Both the position numbers and the translations under genes were made by a program. This document shows positions 34,901 through 46,900 of a DNA stretch of 64,000 nucleotides, one piece after another. The stretch comes from Callorhinus ursinus (lineage: Eukaryota; Chordata; Mammalia; Carnivora; Otariidae). The notes under the pieces were generated by a model. It was not told the DNA's origin. It ran no database searches and saw only the letters and a list, made by a program, of their open reading frames with translations. The stretch covers positions 4,649,184 through 4,713,183 of the forward strand of contig NW_020312968.1 in assembly GCF_003265705.1 (NCBI RefSeq). The letters run 5' to 3'. How positions within the stretch are numbered: the stretch's first letter is position 1; each line of letters begins with the position of its first letter.

Positions 34901-37900
34901 TGTGCATGTGATCTACCTTTTCTACTTGATGCTTTAATGTATTTTTTATGGTTAGTTTTAAATCCCTGTTTGATGATTCCAACATATGTGATATTTGTAG
35001 GTCAGCTCTGATGCTGGTTTCCTAACAATGGGTTACATTTTCTTTCTGGTTTGCATGTCTCATTTTTTGTTGAATGCCAGGTGATGTATGAAAAGAATAG
35101 TAGAAACTGAAGTAAATAATATTGACAACTAGAAAAAAAGGCATGCCTCTTCTGCAAGCTGTGAACATGGGGGGATAAGTGAAAGTTGTGTTTTTAATTT
35201 TTAATATTATTACATGTGTTAGCTGCTCCAATTACCTAAGAAAAAATTGTCTATAAACCTTTCATCTAGAAATGTGGCAATGTAACAATTGTTGCTTTCT
35301 AGAAAATGAAATAGTTTCTAAGTTTTCATCTGCATCTCACCTTTTACTTCATGTACATTGATTTTAGTATCTTTCCTATGGTAGATTAATAGGAAGATCT
35401 TTGCAATATTAAGAAACACTCGGACTCTCAGGCATGAAAATATAGTTACTTCTTCAGCAGTAAATGAACTGTGTCCACAGGAAACCATTGGTCTATTGGA
35501 ATTGTCATCTGCAAAGTAAAGGATTTGGGCTCTTGTATCATTTAGTCGGCCTTTAACAGGTAATGGCTGCTAATCCACCTGTTTTGGATCTCTACATGGG
35601 TATGCCATGTAGATTGTCTGTAGCTGGGTGCCATGAAAATCACCCATTGTTTTTTCCTCGTGGCCAGTACATTTTTGACGTGCTGTGCTATAATTACCTG
35701 CTGAACACACAGTTGAAGGGATAATAGATTCATTATAGACTTCTGATTCCTGTATCACTTAAAGCTTTCATTATCTTCATTCCATTGTTGGTGACAATTG
35801 TGACACTTCACTGATTTTGTTTTTTTTACACAAATTTATTTGACAGCACAAGCAGAGGAAGTGGGAGAGGATGAAGCAGGCTCCCCGCTGAGCAGGGAGC
35901 CCCACTTGGGGCTCGATCCTAGGACCCTAGGATCATGACCTGAGGTGAAGGCAGACCCTTAACCTACTGAGCCACCTCACTGATTTTCAATTCTAAAAAT
36001 ATTTCTTTAGTCTGATTTGTAGTGTTCTGGGTCTGAGGCCCAGAAATAACTCAGTGAGTAACATTGGAAGCACAGGTGAAATTATTATTCCAGCCATGTT
36101 ATCACTCAAAAAAAAAAAAAAAAAAGCAGTGCTTCTAGTTCTTGTTTCTACATGTCCAAATATCTGATATACAAGATTGAGAAGTAATATAGGTAATAAT
36201 TCACTGACTTTTTTTTAAAGATATAATGTAGGAAGTTTTCTAATGACATGTTTTTCTGGAAAGAAGTTTATTCATAGGCTTCAAATCTTCAAATACTTCA
36301 ACTACTAGAAATGCTTGACGTGTATAGTACTCATTTGAGAAGCTTTTAATTTACATTTTTACTGTCCACAGACTTGTTAATGAATTTTGTATTCCCAGTT
36401 TTATCAGTGAGGATACAGTATGCTTGGGTTTCCTAATTTTTTATAACACTGACTCTTTTCTTTATGCTTTTTGTAGTCTTTATTATGGTTGGGTTGAAGA
36501 TGACTTGTCAGAGATGAAATTGTGCGGTTTTTGTGATCTTTGCCCCCCCTTTTTTTTTGCTTGTATTGATTCTTTGTTGGATATATGATTTACAGATATT
36601 TTCTCCCAGTTCTGTAGGTTGTCTTTTCACTTTCTTGATGTCCATTGATGTACAAATTGTATAATTTTGGTGAAGTCCAATTTATCTATTTTTTCTTTTG
36701 GTGCTAGTGCTTTTCATGTCATGTTTATGAAATCATTGCCAAATCCGGTGTCATGAAGATTTTCCCCAGTACTTTCTTCTAAGAGTTTTATGGTTTTAAT
36801 TTTTAAGTTTAGGTCTTTGATCCATTTTGAGTTCATTTTGTATGTGATATCAGGTAAGGGTCTAACTTCATTTTTTTACATATAGATATCTGGTTTTCCT
36901 AGCACCATTTGTTAAAAGACTGTCCTTTCCCCCATTGAATTGTCTTTGTACTATTGTTGAAAATTAATTGACTGTACATGTGAGGGTTTATTTCTGGGCT
37001 TTCTGTTCTATTCTGTTGGTGTGTACATTGGCCCTTATGGCCAATAGTATTTTAATTTCTGTAGCTTTTAAGTTTTGAAGTCAAGAAGCATAAGTCCTTC
37101 AATTTATTCTTTTTCAAGATAGTTTTGTCTATTTGGGGCCCCTTGCAATTCCCTATGAATTTCAGACAGCTTTTTCATTTTTGTGAAAAAGGCTATTGCA
37201 ATTTTGTTAGGAATTGTGTTAAATATGTAGATTGGTTTGGATAGTATTGACATCTTAACAGTGTTAAATCTTCCTGTCCATGAACACGGAATGTCTATTT
37301 AGATCTTCAATTTCTTTCAGCACTGTTTTGTAGTTTTCAGTGTACAAGTCTTTCTTGACCTTGGTTAGATTTATTCCTTAAGTATTTAGTTCTTTTAGAT
37401 GTAATTGTAAGTGGAATTGCTTTCTTAATTTCCTTTTGGATTATTCATTGCTGATGTATAGAAACACAGCTGATTTTTATGTGTTGATTGTGTAACCTTG
37501 CAACTTTGCTTAATTTGTTTATTACCCAGAGGAGCTTTCTTGTGGATTCTTTGCAATTTTCTACATACAGATTCAGAGCATCTGCAGATAGAAATGGTTT
37601 TTACCTCTTCCTTTCCCCCTTGAGAAGGTCTGGCCAAAACTTGTAGTACAGTGTTGAACAGCAGTAGTGAAAGGGGGCATCCTTACCATGTTCTGGGTCT
37701 TAGAGGGGAAACTTTCCTTCTTTTACCGTTGATTTTAGCTGTAGGTTTTTCATAAATACCCCTTAACATATTAAGGAATTTTTCCTCTATTCCTAGTGTC
37801 CTGAGCATATTTATCAAGAAAGAGTTACTGCATTTTATTAAATGTCTTTTCTGTGTCAGGTGAAACAATCCTGTTTCTTTCCCTTGTTCTGTTAATGTGA

Positions 37901-40900
37901 TATATTACATTGATTGATTTTCTTATGTTGAACCACTCTTGCATTCCTTACATAAATTCCTTTTGGTTATGGTGAATAATCCTTTTAATATGTTGTTGGT
38001 TCAGTTTGCTAATATTTCGTCGAGGATTTTTACATCTGTAAAAAGGGTATTATTAATCTGTTCTCTTTTTCTTTTGTGAAAATTCTTGTGAATTTTCTTT
38101 TCCTGTGATATCTAATTTTGGTATCAGGATAATGTTGGCCTCATAGAATGAGTTATAGGAAATTCTTTAATTTTTTGGGAGTTTGAGAAGAATTGGTGTT
38201 CATTCATCTTTAAATATTTAATAGAATTTACCTCTAAAACCATCTGGTCAGACTTTTCTTTGTTGGGAGACATCTCTGCCTCTTTAACGATGGAATATTG
38301 AGGTGGCAATGTTGAAATATGCTTTTAATTTTACTTTAGGATATGAAGTCTTTCTCAATAATGCTTGTTTTGAAAACTGTAGGCTTTTTTTGGAATAAAT
38401 AGTTAAAAATCACACAGTTTTTAAAAGTTACCTTTCTTTAATAAATGCTACAGGTCATTCTTTTTTATTTTTTATTTTTTTATTAAAGATTTTATTTATT
38501 CATGAGAGAGAGAGAGAGGGAGAAGGGAGAAGCAGCTCCCTGCTGAGCAGGGAGCCCGATGCAGGACTCGATCCCAGGACCCTGGGATCATGACCTGAGC
38601 CGAAGGCAGATGCTTAACCATCTGAGCCACCCAGGTGCCCATAGTCATTCTTTTTTTTAAAAAATTCTTATTAATAGTCCTACATTAAATATTCTACCAC
38701 TGTTAGAATTATGATATAATTATTATGGACTTTTATAAACATCGATATATTGTAGGATGTATTGTTATATTGTAGGATGTTATATTCTTAAAGTTTCTAG
38801 TTGGTACTCTCTGTCAATGTATATATTCAGTGCTCTGCTCTAAAAATAATATATAATAGTTGAATAGCATCTGTGAACATAAAGTCCAGGTCTTTCTCAA
38901 AATTCAAAATATTTCTGTTTTTGAAATGTGGGTTATGAAGTAAGACATTACAATTGGAATGTACCAAAGTTTGCATATATTTGGAAGGCTAAAATGCCAG
39001 ATGCTTATGTTAGCATCTTTCTAACACTTCCTTTCTTTCTCTTTTTTAAAGATTTTATTTATTTGACAGAGAGAGACACACAGTGAGAGAGGGAACACAA
39101 ACGGGGGGAGTGGGAGAGGGAGAAGCAGGCTTCCCGCAGAGCAGGGAGCCCAATGCAGAGCAGGGAGCCCAATGCGGGCCTCAATCCCAGGACCCTGGGA
39201 TCATGACCTGAGCTGAAGGCAGACGCTTAACGACTGAGCCACCCAGGCGCCCCCTAGCACTTTCAACATGACTTTGTTCATAGTCATTGAATCATGATCA
39301 TTGAATCATGTATATTACCATGGTGTCCAAACAGCATAACAATGTCAGCTTTACCAAAGGGCATGCATGCTATTGTTAAAGGTACTTAGTGGACTGATAC
39401 AGAGTATTACTTTACTGTTATCTATCTACTATTTTATTATCCTTATTGCTGCCGACAGATAGAATGTGGACTGGTGAGGAAAGAATGAATTAACTCTTAA
39501 TGAATCTAATAGGTTATTTTATTTTATTTATTTATTTATTTTTTTTTTAAATAAGATTTTATTTATTTATTTGAGAGACACAGCGAGAGAGGGAACACCA
39601 GCAGGGGGAGTGGGAGAGGGAGAAGCAGGCTTCCCACGGAGCAGGGAGCCCGATGCGGGGCTCGATCCCAGGACCCTGGGATCATGACCTGAGCCGAAGG
39701 CAGACGCTTAAGGACTGAGCCACCCAGGCGCCCCTCTAATAGGTTATTTTAAAATAAAAGAATAATTTTTTTTGATTAGGTAAAACATACACAGTGTTAA
39801 AAATTTTTTAAACTTCACAATAAAGTCTCTTACAACTGTTACCCAGCCACCCATTTCCATTCCCTGAAAATAATCAGTATTATAAGAGCAGATAGGCAGA
39901 TAAACTTGAAGTGAAGAGTGCCAAGATCTCTGTCAAACTTCTTTTTTGGTGCCATTCTTGGCCCCAATGGAAAATTTTCGTTATCTCTTCCTATGTCATT
40001 TGTTTTGCTTGTTTAATTTAGATTGGTTTCCTTATAGTTAATAAGATGAGCTATCAAAAAACCTTAAAAAAATAAAGCTAAAAAAACAGTAAAGTCCAGG
40101 GGCGCCTGGGTGGCTCAGTTGGTTAAGCGACTGCCTTCAGCTCAGGTCATGATCCCAGGGTCCTGGGATCGAGCCCTGCATCAGGCTCCCTGCTCAATGG
40201 GAAGCCTGCTTCTCCCTCTCCCACTCCCCCTGCTTGTGTTCCCTCTCTCGCTGTCTCTCTCTCTCTGTCAAATAAATAAATAAATAAACAATCTAATACA
40301 CACTGTTACTCTCTTAAAAAAAAAACAAACAGTAAAGTCCATATCCATGTTAAAGGCATAATTTTGCCATAAAGAAGTAAACCCTTAGACCTGAAACAGG
40401 AACATTAATTACAACCCTTCAGTATCCAGGTTGATTCTTAGGTAAATCCTGGTCAACTTTGGGTCTCAGATGAATTTCCAGGATCCTCTTATGCCACAGT
40501 AAGCACATGGGAATTTGATGTCCTTAAACTTGGCTGGATTTGACTCAAATTTATGTCAGCTTGTATTTGTTCTTTTTGAAATTTCAGTAAAGGCTCTTTC
40601 TAACTGAGTTGTCTATAAAAGATAGTATACTTAAATATGTGTAGAATTAACCATACCTGTGTGCATTAAAATATTTTTTCCTATGAAAACACACTTGTCT
40701 TATTAATTTGTCCAATTTGTCTCTGTTTAGAGTTTTTATTTACTTTATTTTACTTTTTATTTTTCTTAAGTAGGCTCCACACCCAGTGTGGGGCTTGAAC
40801 TCATGACACTGAGATAGAGAATTGGCTGCTCTGCTGACTAAGCCAGCCACACCACATGCCCCTATTTAGAGTTTTTTTTAAATGCCTGAGTTTGCAAGCA

Positions 40901-43900
40901 CAAGCAGCTTTGAAGCCACAGAGTGACATCTATATTGGGGTCTGTTTGTTAATTAAGGAAATGCTATTTTAATTGTGCTGAATGCCAACCATTTCAGGAA
41001 TTATTAGCCTCTAGTCTGTTTTGGTTTTAAATAGATTTGAACTGTACTTTAGTGAGCAGTTGCTCATTGAAATTAGCAATATAATTTTTCTTGAAGTATG
41101 AGCTCAAAATTTAAACTTTTTTCTCAAATATGAACATAAGCACAGTAACTTTTCATTTGATGGTCTGAGCAGTATGTATTGAGAGTTTCAGTTTTTCAAG
41201 TGACTGATCATGTTTGTGCTATAAAGTTTATAGTTGCTAAGGAAAGAGATTCTTAAGTTTGAGTCCTACCTGAAATGAAAAATCACAACCATGTGGAACC
41301 ATATTCTTTTGTGAATCCGGAAAACTGTTGGGACTGTATTTTTATATCTTAATTTCATTAACCCAACCCATTTTAGAAGAAAATGAAGTGATACTTTGCG
41401 TGTGGGAGAAAAATCGATCATGTCTTTGCATTTCACTCCCAGAAGATAGAGATATATTATTGACCAGCTGAATATAGTTTTTCTTTCATAGAGTTGGACA
41501 TTAGAAAAATATATGGTAAGCTTTAAAGAAGCGTTTTTTTCTACTTACATTAAAGAATATAAATCGTAATTTATAAAATGATTCTTTTAGCTAAAAGGAA
41601 CCATTTAAGAAGAGAAAATGGAGGAAATGTAGACTGCCAAATAATGCAAGAGTAGAGACTGAAAATTTAGATTTATCCCTCATCCTGAAAGCCCTCTTAG
41701 ACCAAAGACAAATATTTATTTCACATCTTTCAAACAAGATTTTAAGCTCTTAAAGTTCAGGATTTCAAGTGCTTATAAATCTAGAGTAATAACTCAGTGG
41801 AAAAACAATTGAAGACTAATAACCCAGTAGAAAAATAGTGTAAATAGTTTACAGAAAAAGAAATACAAGGTCTTCAATCTCATAAGAATATGCAAATGTG
41901 AAAACCACGCTAAGATGCCATTTTTTCACCTGTTACATTGCAAAGTTTAAAAGTTAAATAACTTACTAAAGGTATGAGGAAACATAGCTTGCTGAAGGAA
42001 GAATAAATCAGTAAAGTCTTTTGGAGGGCAACTTGGTAATATCTAACAGAAATTAAATTCATATCTTTTGACTCTTGGAATTCAATTTTGGGGAAGTTTT
42101 CTACAGATTCCTGCATGTGGAAGATCATTTATGCCAAGGATATTAGTTTTAACATTATAATAACAAAAGCTTGGGAAAAAATCTAAGTGTCCTTAATTAG
42201 ATTTAGATACATTATGGTACAGTCATGCAGTGGAATATTTATTTAGTCATAACAGATTAAGGAAGCTCTGTGTACAAATAGGAAAGACGTTCAAGATTCA
42301 TTAGGTCAGAGATGTCCAACTTTTTCTTAAAGGCCAGGCAGTAAATATTTTAGGCTATTCAGGCTGTGTAGTCACTGGGTACGACTCCGTTGTGGGACGC
42401 AGCATAGACAGTTTGTCTACGTGCACGACTGTGTTCCAGTAAAACCTTATTTACAAAAACAGGTGACTGGCCTGTGGGTCATAGAAAAACTTGGTATATA
42501 AACTATAACAGCAGTATGACGTGCTGAAATTATTGAGAATTGAATTCAATCCCCATGCCTGGGATATTTGGGAAAGACTTCAAAGATAACGTGATAATTT
42601 AAACTGAGTTTCTGTGGGTGTATAGGAGCTCTAAAGATTAAGGTGAGAAAGTATTTTCTAGAATTGGTGAGAAGTTATTTGATACATGGGAGTTCTTTGT
42701 TGAGAGTGGATGAAGAGGTAAACTGGGATATTTTTGAAGGGGCTAGACACTAAAGGGATTTATAACCCAGTTGTAGTTGGGTTTTTTTAAGATTTTATTT
42801 ATTTATTTGAGAGAAAGAGCGCAGAAGCAGGGAAAGGGGCAGAGGGAGAGGGAGAAGTAGACTCTCCACTGAGCAGGGAGCCCAACATGGGGCTCCATCC
42901 GAGGATCCCAGGATCACGTGAGCCGAAGGCAGATGCTTAACAAACTGAGCCACCCAGCCACCCCCCATTTTCTACTTTGAATACAAAATATTTCAACACC
43001 TAGCTCTGTTAAACCTTGAAATTTTGCCGTACTTACTTCATTCAGGGTTTTGTTTTGTTTGTGTGTTTTTTTTAATGTATTTTCTAAAAGAAACATTACA
43101 GATACAGTTGAAACCATGCCCTGAAAAGCTCAGTATATTCTCTCCTTCCAGAGGTAACAACTAATATGAAGTTGTTACTCTGATCTTACCTTCCTACAAT
43201 AACTACATGTTTATATACCTTTAAACAAAACATTTTATTGTTTATATTGTAAAAGCTCATAGAACAGGTTGTGGTGTCATTTCACAATTGGCTTTTGCTC
43301 AAAATTGTGTTTTTACTATTTCTCTGTGTGGATCAAGCACTGGTCAATGGAAATATAATGCAAGCCATATACGTTATTTTAAATTTTCTCATAGCCACAT
43401 AAAAAGCCACAGGTGAAATTAATAATATACTTTAATAACCCAGTTTATCTGAAATATTATTTCAGCATAGTCTGTGAGATTATTAATGAGCTACTTTACA
43501 TTCCTTTTTTATACTGAAATCCAGCATCTGTTTTGCACTCGCATCACATCAGACTAGCCACATTTTAAGTGTTCAATAGCCACAAGTGGTGAGTGGCTTT
43601 TATTGTACTGAGCAGAGAACTGCTGGAATTCAGACAGAACAGAACACTTCGAGTGCTTGAAAGTGTGCACACCCCTAACCGCCAGGGGTCAGCTAAGTGT
43701 CAGCTTGTGGACTCAAGAGAAGGTATTTTGTGTGTTGGAACATGCTAATCTGCAGCTGCAACGCAAAAACTATTCTGTGCGCGATAAAGGAAACCTCTCT
43801 AAGGAACCACATTTACTGCTGGTAATTGTTGGAGCACAGAATGTGGTACCAGCGTGGGCCACGGCCTGTTTAGATACATAGGAGCCCCACATTCTGTCCA

Positions 43901-46900
43901 TATAAGTATACTCTCTTTCTTCTTGCTTGTCTGGAATAAACTGTTGAAACTTTTCCTGCTGTTATCAGGGGTGTCACATTTGTAGTAAATATACTGCTTC
44001 TCCATAGTTGGACCTTAATAACTAGGTAAACTTGTCTGCTTACTTATTTTTGCTAAGAATCTCCAGCGGCACCATTTGAGTACTGAGCCAGATATTATAT
44101 GCCTCTATTCCCGGTTTTCTAAGTTTAGCCAAGCTTAAAGTCACAGCACACTAAAGGTCTATATGTAGACTTTATTTCCCTTATTTTCCACAGAAAAACC
44201 TTCATAGAAATGCCCTAGAGTTAACATGCAGTCATAGCAGGAACTGCCTATTAAAATGCTTTATTTTTATACACATTATAATTAGAGGGACTTTCCATTA
44301 TGCTGTTAATGTCCCTCATATAATGACCCAATGAAAAAAAAAATCTGAGAACAAAAACTTAGGGAAAAATTCTCTCCATCGCCCTCGTTCATAGCTTGAT
44401 TTTTTCCCTTTTTTTTTTTTTCTCAATTTTGGGCATTTGTTTTAATGTGTCTCCTTTTGTGTGCCCACAGAAATTCTTTTGTCATAATATAGATAATTGA
44501 TAGATCTATCATAATCCTTGCTAACTCTTAATCAAGGGCCTTGATAAACAGTCTGCATTCCTCTGCTTGATGACAACCTTTTAATAGTTTTATACAGCAC
44601 TTTCTGCCACAAGGGGGGGAAAGAGTTCTGTGGGCCTGTTTGGGTACGGAGAATTTGATAGTAGCAGTCATAAAGTTAACTTTGCATAAGCTGACAAAAA
44701 AAATTGTCAGTACCGTTATTAACACAACTTTGCCTTGGGGTTAGCATGATTTCTCATTTCTTCTTGGTAGTTTTTTACTCAGCTCATCAACCATCCAGAT
44801 GTTATTAGTGATTATTTTTATGATTTAAATACTCTGAATTTACTTCTAAATCTTTACTTTTGTTGCATTACTTTGCCTTTTTTTTTTTTTTTTTTAATCT
44901 AAGGTGAGAACAGCCACTTGGGAAAAATGCATGTTTTGATGGGGCAAATGGGAACTGAGAAAAGAAAAGAGGTAATTCTGGGAGAGTACGGGTTTTGGTG
45001 GGTCTGATAGGAAGTGGAAGATGAGAGAGAGGCCCTGGGCAGGGTGCCACAGTGGCAGGTCCGTCATACAAAGGGTAGCATAGAGTACGGCCAGTAGCTT
45101 TTCAAATTCTCATACTAAAAATATATACTTTATATGCTTGTTAGATAACTGATACAGGTAGGTCTAAACCACATGAGAGGATGTTACCCATTCTCTTCAT
45201 TAGAAATTTAATCAATTAAATCAATTAAAAATTAAAGTGTTCACACACAAACATTGTGTGTGATCTGAAATGAGAAGAAAGCATTTTATATGGCAGCTTG
45301 GCATCAGTTTGCTCATACCAAGTATTAAAGGATGTCTCCTAATCCTAATAAGCCTGTTGATCAGAAATCATTTTTTTTTTAAAGACTTTATTTATTTGAC
45401 AGAGAGAGAGCGAGAGCAGGAACGCAAGCAGGGGGAGTGGGAGAGGGAGAAGCAGGCTTCCTGCCGAGCAGGGAGCCCGACATGGGGCTCGATCCCAGAA
45501 CCCTGGGATCATGACCCGAGCTGAAGGCAGACGCTTAACAACTGAGCCACCCAGGCACCCCTGTCAGAAGTCATTTTTAACAAATTTTGGTTTATGTCTT
45601 ACTGTATATTTAAAATTCACTAGTGAAATAAAGTAGACTTTGTTAAGGTTTTTATACAAATACATATATATTTAAGACTGGATGACCTGGGCCAAAATTG
45701 CCCTGTGACTGTATTTGTACACTGAATTTCCAAAAGCCCTGTAGTTCTGTTTGTTTCTTCTTGATTTCAGAGTGGGAAATGGCAGCGGTTACGATATGGG
45801 CCACTAGTAAAAAGCCCTGTTGCTGTTTGGAGCACACCAAACTTAAAGACCATGTAGTATAAAGATTTAAAAAAAAAAGAATTATCCACAGGGTAGATTT
45901 GGAAGTTGGTTATGATTTATGAACTAAATTTGGAGAATGCAGATAATAGTGAAATTCTTTGTAATTGATATGATGACAGCTGATTATACACATTTGCCTT
46001 TGGTTTTCTATAAGAATACCATTTTGGTTTCCTTAGGGTTATATTGATTGGCTGGAATTCCTGAGAAAGTCCCTTGCTTTGCTAAGGCTTTTTAGCCATT
46101 TGAAAGTGGATGGTGGATCTTAGAGTGAAGAGAATTTGTTTCTGTAGTGTGATGCCAATAAGTGAAGAGCAGTTGGGTTGTGAGTCTGTGATTTGGTGTG
46201 ATGTACTTGCAATTAATTATGCTCAGTTAGAAGGCAAGTCCTCATTTTCCCCATGAGAATACCCTCCCTCCAAATTCTTTTGCCAGCGAAAATACGTAGG
46301 ATCTTAAAGATATAACTAATGCATTAAAAATCTACATATATTTCATCTATTTAGTCACACAAACTGTTGTATTAGTTACAGAATTTAGAAATAATGTTTT
46401 GTTTCAGTGTCTCATGATAAAATGATTTTGTTCAATCTTTGTGTGTGCTGGGATCCCTTTGGGATAATTTGTCTTCTTGAGATAGTTGTTCAAGTGACAG
46501 CTACTATGGGGGTATGAGTGTCTTCTAAGTCTTTAGATATAAGGCGACTCCTTTTTTTCCTGAAAAGTATTTAGGGCATAAAACCCTCATCTGATATTTG
46601 AACATACGATAATTCCTCATGCCCTTATTTTTCATTTATATTTAGAAATATTTCTCAATTTTAAAAAGTCAATTTTGAGTGAGCTTATTCTTACTGAATA
46701 TTTAAGTTTTTAGTTGTTAATGTGGATTTTGCCTTTTCTTTTTTTTCTTTGAGGGGTTGGACATAATTGCCTTATTTCATTTCAGGGATCCTTCTAAAGT
46801 AAATATTCTGGTACCTGGTGCTGGACTAGGAAGACTGGCCTGGGAAATAGCTATGCTAGGTTATGCTTGTCAAGGAAATGAATGGAGTTTTTTTATGCTC

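Larger units (their letters stand above)
29833..46785 (+). other. CARNMT1 intron 3
   Basis: 17.0 kb, the longest intron. 29.9-30.8 kb, 40.9-41.9 kb, 43.7-45.3 kb and 45.6-46.8 kb look unique. The rest is antisense L1M remnants, an LTR-like element, hAT fossils and twelve SINEs, ten of them antisense to the gene. Confidence 0.8.

Noticed and set aside
37425..38309. Minus-strand frames resembling reverse transcriptase
   Set aside because: They belong to a broken L1M ORF2 fossil with many stops. It is annotated as a repeat.
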